The notes beneath the pieces were generated by a model, which had not been told where the DNA came from, did no database searches, and worked only from the letters and a program-made list of their open reading frames with translations. This document shows, one piece after another, positions 1-8,013 of a DNA stretch of 25,894 nucleotides. Position 1 is the first letter of the stretch. Each line of letters begins with the position of its first letter. The translations under genes and the position numbers were made by a program. Source of the DNA: DASQFU01 sp035632955 (lineage in GTDB: Bacteria; Eisenbacteria; RBG-16-71-46); NCBI GenBank assembly GCA_035632955.1, contig DASQFU010000142.1, forward strand, positions 1-25,894, given 5' to 3'.

Positions 1-606
1 GGCTGCCCGAAGGACGCCGACGGTGACGGGGTGTGCGACGGCCTCGACCAGTGCCCGGCCACGGGCCCCGGCCTCAAGGTCGATCCCGCGGGCTGCCCGA
101 TCGAGCTGATCGAGCGCGAGACCGAGCTGCTCGACACTGGAATGATCCGGCTGCAGGACGTGAACTTCGCGACCGCCAAGGCGGACATCCTGCCGGAGAG
201 CCACGCGCCGCTCGACGTCGTGGGCGCGGTGCTCGGCAAATGGCCACAGCTCCGGATCGAGATCGGCGGGCATACCGACTCGCGCGGCTCGAACGCGTAC
301 AACCAGCGTTTGAGCGAAGCGCGGGCGGGATCGGTGCTCGCTTACCTGCGCCAGAAATATCCGAACCTCGAGGCGACGCAGTTCTCGGTGCGCGGCTACG
401 GAGAGTCGCGGCCGCTGGTGCCCGACACGAACGACCTCAACATGGCGAAGAACCGGCGCGTGGAGTTCGTGGTGCAGAACAAGGACGTACTGAAGCGCGA
501 GGTGGAGCGCCGGCGGCTGCTGCCGAAGGAAGTGATCGCGCCGCACCCGGCGCCGCTCGACACGCTGCCGCAGCCGATCCCAGCCCGGCCCGACTCGACG
601 CGATAA
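1..606 (+). CDS. OmpA-family outer-membrane protein, C-terminal part (5' end outside window)
   Basis: The frame is open from the first base and ends at TAA 604-606. The first ~35 residues are a thrombospondin type-3 calcium-binding repeat (DADGDGVCDGLDQCP), and the rest is an OmpA-like peptidoglycan-binding domain. The domain's hallmarks are all visible: GGHTDSRGS followed by YNQRLSEARA, then RGYGESRPL, then AKNRRVEFVV. They include the Asp and Arg that, in this family, hold the diaminopimelate of peptidoglycan. A Pro-rich tail (about 25 residues) follows. The family places such proteins in the outer membrane with the C-terminal domain in the periplasm, anchoring the membrane to the wall. The missing N-terminus probably carries a signal peptide, a barrel or adhesive region and more type-3 repeats. 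The gene converges on the next one with only 14 bp between stops, so neither has room for a conventional terminator. Confidence 0.93.
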   Translation, partial: GCPKDADGDGVCDGLDQCPATGPGLKVDPAGCPIELIERETELLDTGMIRLQDVNFATAKADILPESHAPLDVVGAVLGKWPQLRIEIGGHTDSRGSNAYNQRLSEARAGSVLAYLRQKYPNLEATQFSVRGYGESRPLVPDTNDLNMAKNRRVEFVVQNKDVLKREVERRRLLPKEVIAPHPAPLDTLPQPIPARPDSTR

Positions 607-620
607 GGCGAACGCAGGCC

Positions 621-2189
621 CTACGTCCGCTGTTTCTTCTTCTCCGCGGCGGGGAACAGCACGTTGTTGAGGATCAGCCGGTATCCCGGCGAGTGCCGGT
701 ACTTGGCGAGATCGGTCGGCGGGTCGCCGACCATGTGCTGGTAGTCCTCGGGGTCGTGCCCGCCGAGGAACGTGAAGGTGCCGCGGCCGAACTGGCCGTG
801 CAGATACTTGACCTCATCGGTCCCCTCGACCTCCCCGAGCACGACCGCGCTGCTGCGCAGCTTCGGCCGCCGGAATCCCGTGGTTTGACCGAGGAACTCC
901 GGCACGGCGTTGACGTGATTCTGGATCAGCATGGTCGGCACGGGATCGTTCTTGGCCGAGAAATCGAACAGCCCGAAGTAACTGTTCGCGCCGCGCGCGG
1001 CGGCTTCCTGTGTGACGTCGATGTCGGAGAACTTGTAGAGGTAGGGGTCGAGCTCGAGCCGGAAATCCTTGAACGCGAGCGTGCGCTCGTAGTCGAGCTT
1101 GCGGTTGGAGAGCGGATCGGCCGGATCGCCATCGTAGACCGCCTCGACGATGTCGACGCCCGAGGCCGCGAGGGCGATGTCGTACGTGTCAGTGGCCGAG
1201 CACATGCCGAACATGAAGCCGCCGCGCCCGACGTAGTCCTTGATGGTCTCGGCCACCGCGGCCTTGAGGTGGGTGACCTTGGCGAAGCCGAGCTTCTTCG
1301 CCATCGCCTTCTGAACCGTCTCTTCTTCCTGGTACCACGGAAACGAATGGTAGGCCGCGTAGAACTTTCCGTGCTGGGCGGTGAAGTCCTCGTGATGCAA
1401 ATGGAGCCAGTCGTACTTGGACAGCTCGCCTTTCAGCACTTCCTCGTCCCAGAGCTTCGTGTAGGGCACATCCGCATATTCGAGCGCGAGCGTGACGGCG
1501 TCGTCCCAGGGCGGGGTGTTCGGTGGGATGTAGACGGCGACGCGCGGCGCCTTTTCGAGCACCACGGCCTCCATGTTGTTGTCCGCGATCTCGGCTCGAA
1601 TCGCGGCCTCCTGGCCGCCGCCGATGCGCTCGAACGAGACGCCGCGCACGTTGGCCTCGCGCTCGGTTGCAGGATCCTCGGCGAGCAGGAACGAGCCGCC
1701 GCGGTAGTTGAGAAGCCAATCCGCCTTCTGGCCACGCGTCAGCGTCCAGTAGGCGAGGCCGTAAGCCTTCAAGTGATCGGTCTGGCTTTCGTCCATTGCG
1801 ACCAGGAGCTTGGCCTCGGCGGGAGCCGGCTGGCCGATCGCGCAAGCGCCGAGACCGGCGCCGATCCAGAGCGCGATCGGGAGCGCCTCGATGATCTCGG
1901 CGTACGAGCGCCCGCGCGCCTGGTTGGAGTCGGCGCCGCGGTGAGCCGACTCGCGATCGGCGGCGCCGTTGGTCGAGCCCGCCGCTCCCGATCCGCCGGC
2001 CGTCGTGCCGCCGTTGGAAGACGTTGTCCGCCCGCCGCGCAGGAGCAGTCGTGCGATCACCATGGCAAACATGGCGATCATCGCCAGCGCCAACGCCGTG
2101 ACCAGACCGCCCACGAGCCCGAGCGCGCCCAGCCGGCCGACCCTGATGGTGCGCCGGCCCAACGGATTCACGTGCGCGAAACGCCGCAT
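621..2189 (-). CDS. 'Asparagine synthetase B'-like family protein of unknown function, with extra membrane-anchor N-terminus
   Basis: Start chosen at ATG 2189 because a perfect AGGAGG lies 10 nt upstream (2200-2205); longer in-frame starts run into the upstream gene. The 522-residue product matches, from memory, a family common in Bacteroidota that databases call 'asparagine synthetase B'. Shared stretches include DHLKAYGLAYW, WLLNYRGGSFLL, DWLHLHHEDFTAQ, GGFMFGMCSATD, GGHDPEDYQHMVGDPPT and the C-terminus YRLILNNVLFPAA followed by a Lys-rich tail. I see neither an N-terminal glutaminase Cys nor an ATP-pyrophosphatase SGGxDS loop, so the enzymatic name is unsupported. Residues 1-126 are unusual: a hydrophobic segment (about 20-50), a Gly/Ser/Thr linker, then a second hydrophobic segment (99-119) ending in a lipobox-like LGAC. 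The core therefore probably sits outside the cytoplasmic membrane. Last gene of the DUF4159/DUF4175/TPR cluster. Confidence 0.85.
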   Translation of the reverse strand: MRRFAHVNPLGRRTIRVGRLGALGLVGGLVTALALAMIAMFAMVIARLLLRGGRTTSSNGGTTAGGSGAAGSTNGAADRESAHRGADSNQARGRSYAEIIEALPIALWIGAGLGACAIGQPAPAEAKLLVAMDESQTDHLKAYGLAYWTLTRGQKADWLLNYRGGSFLLAEDPATEREANVRGVSFERIGGGQEAAIRAEIADNNMEAVVLEKAPRVAVYIPPNTPPWDDAVTLALEYADVPYTKLWDEEVLKGELSKYDWLHLHHEDFTAQHGKFYAAYHSFPWYQEEETVQKAMAKKLGFAKVTHLKAAVAETIKDYVGRGGFMFGMCSATDTYDIALAASGVDIVEAVYDGDPADPLSNRKLDYERTLAFKDFRLELDPYLYKFSDIDVTQEAAARGANSYFGLFDFSAKNDPVPTMLIQNHVNAVPEFLGQTTGFRRPKLRSSAVVLGEVEGTDEVKYLHGQFGRGTFTFLGGHDPEDYQHMVGDPPTDLAKYRHSPGYRLILNNVLFPAAEKKKQRT

Positions 2190-2203
2190 CGCTCTCACGC
2201 CTC

Positions 2204-3856
2204 CTAGAAGCGCCGCTCCCGGCGCAGGATCTCCACTTGCCGCCGGACCTCCGGCGCATTCCACGCCTTCGGATAGCGGGCCAGGCATTCCTCGTACTGC
2301 TCGAGCGCCTTCGCGTCATCCTTGAGACGCAGCCGGTACAGATCGCCGGCGCGCTGGCGCGCGAGCGAGGCCAGCCGGTCCTGTGAAGACGTTTCGGCCA
2401 CGGCCAGCAGCGGCTCGAGCGCCGCCTTCGGATCGCCGAGGCCGTCCTGGAGCGCCGACAACTCCAGCGCCGCGACCGCCCACAACGGCGTGTGCGGCAG
2501 CGAGCGGTAGAGCGACTCTGCTAAAACGACCGCCCGCTTCGCCTCGCCTCTCCAGCGCTCGTATGCCAGCCGGCCGAACAGCGGCAGGGCTTCCTTCGGC
2601 GTCCCGTCCTCGATCAGGTAGATGCGCTCCAGGGCCGCCCCGGTGTAGGTCCCTTGCGGAGTCGTCGCGATCCGCTGGTAAGCGGCGAGCGCCGAGTCGA
2701 CATGCCCCGCGAAGAAGCGCCCTTCAGCGAGGTAAAACGTCGCCTCCGGCAGCGTGAGCGCCAGCGTCTCCAGGCCCGCGAGCGCGCGCTCGGGCGGACC
2801 TTCGCGCAGCTCGTTCAAAGCCCGCTCGAGCGCGACCTCGGGGACCGCGCCCGGCTCGCCTCCGAGGCCGCCGATCAGCTCACGCGCCTGTCCGGTCTGG
2901 CCACCCTGCCGCAGGGCGCGCACGACCGGGAGCAACACGTCCCGGTCCCAACGTTCAGACGGCACGTTGCGCAGCGCCTGCGCGACTTGAGCGGCGCCGG
3001 CAGCCTGGGTGCCGCGCCGCCCGTGGAGCTGCCATGCCCGCCGTGCCCCGAGCAAGCGGTCGCGCAGCTCCCGGCGGTCGTCACCCGCGAGATTCACGAG
3101 TGACGCGATTGCTCCCAGGCTGTCGCGGGTGACGCTCGATTGCAGCAGCTCGTCGGCGAATGCCCAGCGCAGCGAGATTCCGGGGACCTGATCGGCCCGC
3201 GAGAGCAACTCGATGGCGTCGGTTGGAGCGCCGTGGCGGTACTCGAGTCGCGCGGCTGCTCGCAGCAGGTCGAACCGGCGAGGCCGGCGCTCCACCGCAC
3301 GGCGGACCAGCTCGCGCACCGCGCGCGGATCGAACCCGGCGAGCCGATCGAGTGCGGGGCCGGCCCATTCCCACTCGCCGGGTGACGCGGTCCATGCTTC
3401 GAGCGCGACTTGAGCGGCTTCACGGTGATGTTTCTGCTGCTCGAGCGCGTGCACGAGCTCCGGCGCCAGCAGCAGCGAATCGCGCGTCGCCGCGCGCTCC
3501 GCCCGCGCCAGCGTCTCGATCGAGCGCCACGACTCCTGCTCCAGGTAGAGACCGGCTAGCTCGTCGAGCACGAGCGGGTGATGAGGCGTCTTGGCGAGCA
3601 GCTCGGTGAGCACGGCACGCCCGCGGTCGTAGAGCCCGGTGTCGCGGAACCCCCGGGCGCGCTGCAGCTCGGCGATCGCGGCGGCGTCGAGCGGCGGGAT
3701 CGGGCGTTGGGCTCGTGCGCCCGCCCTGGCCGGCGGCTGCAGGAGCAGCGTGCGGATCTCGGGGGCGCGCTCGGGGTTTCCGCCCTGGGCGCCGACCATC
3801 CTGGCCATCACGAGTCCGGCGGCCGCGAGCACGGCCGCGCAGGCTCCGCGCCTCAA
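2204..3856 (-). CDS. Secreted TPR-repeat protein
   Basis: The likely start is a TTG at 3856-3854 that overlaps the stop of the upstream gene (TTGA), with GGGAG 8 nt before it. This choice gives 550 residues beginning with a signal peptide: Arg-rich start, hydrophobic core ACAAVLAAAGLVMARMVGA, cleavage after VGA. The mature part is helical and built of tetratricopeptide-like units, for example RGRAVLTELLAKTPHHPLVLDELAGLYLE near the N-terminus (first half quoted: RGRAVLTELLAK) and DDAKALEQYEECLARYPKAW near the end. Such repeats usually scaffold protein complexes. The gene is translationally coupled to the DUF4175-like gene, and its stop (2204-2206) lies inside the ribosome-binding site of the next gene, so all three are surely co-transcribed. 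An ATG nearer the predicted cleavage site would destroy the signal peptide and is less likely. No enzymatic motif seen. Confidence 0.87.
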   Translation of the reverse strand: MRRGACAAVLAAAGLVMARMVGAQGGNPERAPEIRTLLLQPPARAGARAQRPIPPLDAAAIAELQRARGFRDTGLYDRGRAVLTELLAKTPHHPLVLDELAGLYLEQESWRSIETLARAERAATRDSLLLAPELVHALEQQKHHREAAQVALEAWTASPGEWEWAGPALDRLAGFDPRAVRELVRRAVERRPRRFDLLRAAARLEYRHGAPTDAIELLSRADQVPGISLRWAFADELLQSSVTRDSLGAIASLVNLAGDDRRELRDRLLGARRAWQLHGRRGTQAAGAAQVAQALRNVPSERWDRDVLLPVVRALRQGGQTGQARELIGGLGGEPGAVPEVALERALNELREGPPERALAGLETLALTLPEATFYLAEGRFFAGHVDSALAAYQRIATTPQGTYTGAALERIYLIEDGTPKEALPLFGRLAYERWRGEAKRAVVLAESLYRSLPHTPLWAVAALELSALQDGLGDPKAALEPLLAVAETSSQDRLASLARQRAGDLYRLRLKDDAKALEQYEECLARYPKAWNAPEVRRQVEILRRERRF

Positions 3857-6800
3857 CGGCTGCTCCCGTTCAGGGACTTGAGATAGGCCTCGACGAACGC
3901 CCGGTACTGGGCCGGGTAGCGGTCGGCTTCGGCCTTGAGCAGATCGAGGCGCAGCCGGTCGCTTTCGCGCAACAGGTCGGCCGGCAGCTCCGGCGGGGTC
4001 GAGCGCGCCACGTCCTCGCCGGGACGCGATTCCCGCTGCGGATCGAAATCGCGGCGGTTGAGCGAACGCTGCGCGTCGAGCAGTCGGGAGAGGATGCGCT
4101 GCTGCTTCTGCTCGAGCGTGCCGTCGACCGCGCCGCTGCGCAGCACCTCCTCGACTTCCTTCATCTCGCGCTGCGTCTGGTCGAGACGGCCGAGCAGCTT
4201 CCGGCGAGCTTCCTCGGTCTTCTGGACTTCCTCGAGCTGCTGGCGGATGCGCGCCTGCTCGTCGGCCATCCGCTCGAGCTCTCCGCGATCTCCGGACGAG
4301 AGCCTCATCTGCTCGCTCAGCCGCTGTGCCAGGCTCTTGCTGCGCTGGTTGAGCTGCCCCTGGCGCTCGCCGAGCTGCCCCATCATCTGCCGTTGCCCGG
4401 GCTTCGGTCCCGGCTCGCCGGTTCCTTGGCCCTGGCACATCGAACTCTCCGAAGCGCGCAACTCGAGCACCGCCTCGTTGAGCGATTCGCTCGCGCGCCG
4501 TCCCGACTCGTCGCCGCCGGCGCGGTTGCCGCCGCCCATCTCGCGCCCGGACTGCGAGAGCTGGTTGATCGCGCGCCCCAGGGCCTGAGCGAGCTGCGGA
4601 CTGATGAACGGGGTCTGGCGCGAGAGCGTGAACAGCGAGTCGGCGACGCGCGACGTGCCTTCGGAGAGATCAGTCTGCCGGTTGGCGCGTGATTCGAGCG
4701 GCTCGCCGGTCTTCAGATTCTGCTCGGCCGAGCGCTGTAACGACACCAGGTCCTGTGCGGCGCGCCGCAGCGCGGCCAGGTCGAGCTGCTCCTGCTCCTG
4801 CTGGTGCGACTTCGCCACCTGCCGCATCCGCTTCGCCGCACGCTCCAGGCTCTGGCTCGCCCGGCTCCCGGACTTCTGCGCTTGTTGCTTCTGGTTCTGC
4901 TGCGACGATTCCGCCGCCTCGCGCTGCGCCGGCGCCGCTTCCGACTTCATCTCCTCGGACGCCTTCTCCATGGATTCGCGCTCGTCCTGCTGCTCCATTT
5001 CGCCCGCGGCTTCCCTCGTTTCCTGGGCGAGCTGCTCGCTCTCCTCGGCGGCGCGCTGCTGCTGCTCCGACAGTGCCTCCTGGTCGCGGCTCTTCTCCTC
5101 CTGGCTGCGCGGGCTCTCCTTGTCGCGCTTCGGCTCTGCGCCTGCGTGCTCGCGGTTGAGCGCGTCCTGCTGTGCCTTGAGCTCTTCGGCGCGCTGCGCG
5201 AGCGATTGCAGGCGCTCTTCTTCGCGCAGCCTCTTCAGCAGCTCGATCGTGCGCTGCAGGTTGGCGAGCATCTCCTGATTCTCCTGCCGCCAGCGCGGCA
5301 GCTCCTGCTCGAGCGGGTTGCGATCGAGCTGTTCCATCGCCTCCTGCATACGACGCATCGCTTCCTTGAACTCCTGCGATTGCACCTGCTGGACCAGCTC
5401 CCCGAGCTCGCGGAGCTTCCGCATCAGCTCCTGATCGAACGCCTGCCGCTCGGCCGCCTGGTCGATGCTCTGCTGCAGGTCGCGGGCCGCTTCGTCGATC
5501 TGCTGGCCGAGCTGAGCCTGCCGCTCCAGCGCGGTCTTGAGCTCCTCGCTGCGCTGGTACGCCTGGGGAGACTGCGGCGCCGCGCGCTGGGACGGCTGGC
5601 GCCCGAGCTTGTCCAACGACTTCTGCAGCTCCTTGGCCTGGTCGGCCACCTTCTCGAGGGTCGTGAGCGCGGCGTTCTGCCGCTCATCGACGTTGTCGTA
5701 GAGATCCGCGAGCGAGGGGAAGCGCAGCTCGAACGTCGGGCTCTCGGTGCGGCCCCGCCCACGAATCGCGTTGTCGTCGAACAGCACGAAGCGGAACGTC
5801 GCGGTCTCGCCCGGCAGCATCGCGAGCACCGAGGCGTCCCACCGGGACGCGACGCGCGCCTCGCGCGGCCGGGCCTCGAAGCGGGCGAGCGGAAGCTCGG
5901 CCCAGGGCGCCGCCGGGTCCTTGCGGTATTCGAGCTTGAGCTCGGTGAGCCCGAGATCGTCCTGGCCGAGCGCTTCGAGCGGCACTTGCTGGCCCGCCGG
6001 CAGGTCCATGTCGCCCTCCGGCAGCCGCACCACCAGCACCGGCGGAGCATCGTCCACCGGCGTGATGCGATAGCGCGAACGGCTCTCCCCGCCCGACGCG
6101 ACGGCGTGCAGCTCGTACTGGCCGGCGCGCGCGACCGGCACGTCGCCCTGCCAGCGGCGCGGGGTGACGGGCGTCCAGCGGCGCGCCCGGCCATCGGGCA
6201 GCGTCGCGTTCAGCGCCGTCAGGTCGCGGTCGAAGGTCACGACCAGGCGCGCGGTGGTGCCGGCGAGGGCCGTGAGATCGCCGCGGGTCGCGGTGCCGCG
6301 CTGCACGGGCAGACGCGCGTACGAGGGCGCGCGATACTCCATCTCGAAGCTCACGGGCGCCGGTTCGCCGGCGAGCGAGATGCGGTAGCGAGGACTCGTG
6401 ACGGCGGCCACGCGCACCTGATAGTCCTGATCGCGCGTGAGCTGGACGAGATCGAATCGCCACAGCCGCCCGCCGTCCGCGAGCGGTCCCTCGGCGACGG
6501 CGGTGACCGCCGCCTGGCCGGATCGCAGCAGCCGCGGCGCGCGCTCCGTGCCCCAGATCCGTGCGCGGACGGCGAGTGCCGCGCCCGGGCTGAGCTTGAC
6601 CGAGCCCGGCTCGACCTCGAGCCGCACCGGCGGGGCCGCGGACGACGGATCCCAGAGGGTCGCCCACGAGCGGGCCGTCGGCAGCGGTGCCAGCAACGCA
6701 GCCGCCGCCAGCCCGGCCGCCGCTGCGGCGGTCGCGAGGCCGGGGCGCTTGGCGCCGACCGCGGGCGTCAGCCTCGCGAGCGGCGCCTCTTCGAGCCGGC

Positions 6801-7197
6801 GTTTCGTTTCGGCTGCCAGCGCACCGGCGAGCTCACGGGAGCCGTGCTCCGGAGGCCGGCGCTCGAGCTCGAGCGCGTTGCGCAGCCAGGAGCGCAGCTC
6901 GGGGAAGCGGCTCTCGGCCAGCTGCAGGTAGGCATCGAGCCGCAGCACGCGGCGCAGGAAGCCGGCGACGCCGGCCCCGATCGCGAGCATACACAGGCCC
7001 AAAACGACCGCCAGCCGTAGCCAGGCGCTGCCTTCATTGACCGGCAGCGCCAGCCCGGCCAGCACCATCACCGCGATGGCCGCGATGCAGCCGGCGGCCG
7101 CACGCAGTGCGTGTCGCGTCACCAGCGCCCGGCGGTAGGCGCGGTGCCATCGATTCAGAACCGGATCGAGGGTCTTGTCGGGCACGCGGTGGCTCAT
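3853..7197 (-). CDS. DUF4175-like membrane protein with very long Gln/Glu/Arg-rich coiled coil
   Basis: 1114 residues from ATG 7197; no good Shine-Dalgarno is visible. Three hydrophobic segments lie near the N-terminus, at about 33-53, 60-81 and 150-170. They are followed by a beta-rich region (about 170-500) with Ig-like patches such as QYELHAVASGGE and the typical YRKDPAAPWAELPL stretch. From about 500 to 1070 comes an almost uninterrupted coiled coil, heavy in Gln, Glu, Arg and Ala, with repeated QEL/REL heptads. Architecture, length and position beside a DUF4159 gene match the DUF4175 family, found in operons with MoxR/DUF58/BatA genes in FCB and planctomycete-type bacteria. Function is not established; a cell-envelope role is inferred. 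Only 35 nt separate it from the DUF4159 stop upstream, and it overlaps the TPR gene start. The family call rests on architecture and neighbourhood. Confidence 0.85.
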   Translation of the reverse strand: MSHRVPDKTLDPVLNRWHRAYRRALVTRHALRAAAGCIAAIAVMVLAGLALPVNEGSAWLRLAVVLGLCMLAIGAGVAGFLRRVLRLDAYLQLAESRFPELRSWLRNALELERRPPEHGSRELAGALAAETKRRLEEAPLARLTPAVGAKRPGLATAAAAAGLAAAALLAPLPTARSWATLWDPSSAAPPVRLEVEPGSVKLSPGAALAVRARIWGTERAPRLLRSGQAAVTAVAEGPLADGGRLWRFDLVQLTRDQDYQVRVAAVTSPRYRISLAGEPAPVSFEMEYRAPSYARLPVQRGTATRGDLTALAGTTARLVVTFDRDLTALNATLPDGRARRWTPVTPRRWQGDVPVARAGQYELHAVASGGESRSRYRITPVDDAPPVLVVRLPEGDMDLPAGQQVPLEALGQDDLGLTELKLEYRKDPAAPWAELPLARFEARPREARVASRWDASVLAMLPGETATFRFVLFDDNAIRGRGRTESPTFELRFPSLADLYDNVDERQNAALTTLEKVADQAKELQKSLDKLGRQPSQRAAPQSPQAYQRSEELKTALERQAQLGQQIDEAARDLQQSIDQAAERQAFDQELMRKLRELGELVQQVQSQEFKEAMRRMQEAMEQLDRNPLEQELPRWRQENQEMLANLQRTIELLKRLREEERLQSLAQRAEELKAQQDALNREHAGAEPKRDKESPRSQEEKSRDQEALSEQQQRAAEESEQLAQETREAAGEMEQQDERESMEKASEEMKSEAAPAQREAAESSQQNQKQQAQKSGSRASQSLERAAKRMRQVAKSHQQEQEQLDLAALRRAAQDLVSLQRSAEQNLKTGEPLESRANRQTDLSEGTSRVADSLFTLSRQTPFISPQLAQALGRAINQLSQSGREMGGGNRAGGDESGRRASESLNEAVLELRASESSMCQGQGTGEPGPKPGQRQMMGQLGERQGQLNQRSKSLAQRLSEQMRLSSGDRGELERMADEQARIRQQLEEVQKTEEARRKLLGRLDQTQREMKEVEEVLRSGAVDGTLEQKQQRILSRLLDAQRSLNRRDFDPQRESRPGEDVARSTPPELPADLLRESDRLRLDLLKAEADRYPAQYRAFVEAYLKSLNGSSR

Positions 7198-7232
7198 GAG
7201 TTCTAGGCGGCGGCCCGAGGGGAACGGAGGGC

Positions 7233-7916
7233 TCAGTGGGTGAGGGCGTAGTGCACGATATTCAGCGCCATGCGCAGCGCAGACTCACGCTTCTCCGGGG
7301 GATCTCGGTGGACTTCCGCGTCTTCCAGGCCGTCCCCCAGGTCGGTGTCGTGCGTATAGAATACAACCAGCCTTCCCCCCTGAACAATCCCGAAGGCTTT
7401 CGCCGGACCGCCGGAATGCTCATGAATCTTCGGCAGCCCCGCCGGAAAATCGTAAAGTCCGTGAAAAATCGGGTGCGAGAACGGGAGCTCGACGAACGAA
7501 GCGTCCGGGAACACGCGCCGCATCTCGCGCCGCAACGACTCGTCGATTCCGAAGTCATCGTCCACCCACAGGAACCCGCCCGAGGTCAGGTAGCGGCGCA
7601 GGTTCTGCACCTCGGTCGGCGTGAGCTTGATGTTCCCGTGTCCGCAGGCGAACACGAACGGGTACTGGAACAGCGCGGCCGCGCCGGGCTCGACGATCGC
7701 CTCGCGGTCTCCGGCCACCGGAATGCTCGTGCGATCGCGCACGCCGCGCAGCAGGTTCACCAAGGAGCCGCGATCCTCGTACCAATCCCCGCCCCCGCCA
7801 TACTTGAGCCGCGCGATCCCGAACTCGCGCACGCCGGGAGCGGTGGCCTGGGCGAGCGCGAGGGCGGGCGTCGCGAGCAGCCCGATCAGAATCAGCGTGA
7901 ACGCCGCGAACGACAT
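7233..7916 (-). CDS. DUF4159 domain-containing exported protein
   Basis: 227 residues from ATG 7916, preceded by a strong GGAGGA. A signal peptide (MSFAAFTLILIGLLATPALA, cleaved near ALAQA) leads into one DUF4159 domain. Recognisable pieces are FGIARLKYGGGGDWYED, LFQYPFVFACGHGNIKLT, YLTSGGFLWVDDDFG, FVELPFSHPIFHGLYDFP, FGIVQGGRLVVFYTHDTDLG and the closing ALNIVHYALTH. The fold resembles class-I glutamine amidotransferases, but the catalytic Cys is not evident, so it is more likely a binding or structural protein in the periplasm. It opens the four-gene minus-strand cluster. The MoxR, DUF58 and BatA genes that usually accompany it are not upstream here. Confidence 0.92.
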   Translation of the reverse strand: MSFAAFTLILIGLLATPALALAQATAPGVREFGIARLKYGGGGDWYEDRGSLVNLLRGVRDRTSIPVAGDREAIVEPGAAALFQYPFVFACGHGNIKLTPTEVQNLRRYLTSGGFLWVDDDFGIDESLRREMRRVFPDASFVELPFSHPIFHGLYDFPAGLPKIHEHSGGPAKAFGIVQGGRLVVFYTHDTDLGDGLEDAEVHRDPPEKRESALRMALNIVHYALTH

Positions 7917-7985
7917 CTTTCCTCCGCGTGGCTGGGTCAGGCCCGGCGGCAGGATGGCCGAGCGCAGCGATGTTCGCGGAGCGCG

Positions 7986-8006
7986 GCGGCCGGGTCAACC
8001 GGCCGC
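7986..8006 (-). terminator. GC-rich hairpin after the lipoprotein gene, possible terminator
   Basis: A perfect 8-bp inverted repeat (gcggccgg / ccggccgc) with a 5-nt loop lies 7 nt past the lipoprotein stop (8014-8016). No T-run follows on the minus strand, so it would be an atypical terminator or simply a 3'-end stabilising structure. It separates the secDF-lipoprotein set from the DUF4159 cluster. Confidence 0.4.
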
Positions 8007-8013
8007 GACGGGA

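Noticed and set aside
33..2207. 724-residue plus-strand open frame
   Set aside because: It covers the OmpA end and the opposite strand of the 'asparagine synthetase B'-like gene. Composition is Arg/Ala-rich shadow sequence without domains.
4804..7020. 738-residue plus-strand open frame opposite the DUF4175-like gene
   Set aside because: Leu/Arg/Ala-rich antisense of a Gln/Glu coiled coil; no ribosome-binding site or motif. The minus-strand protein has clear domain structure.
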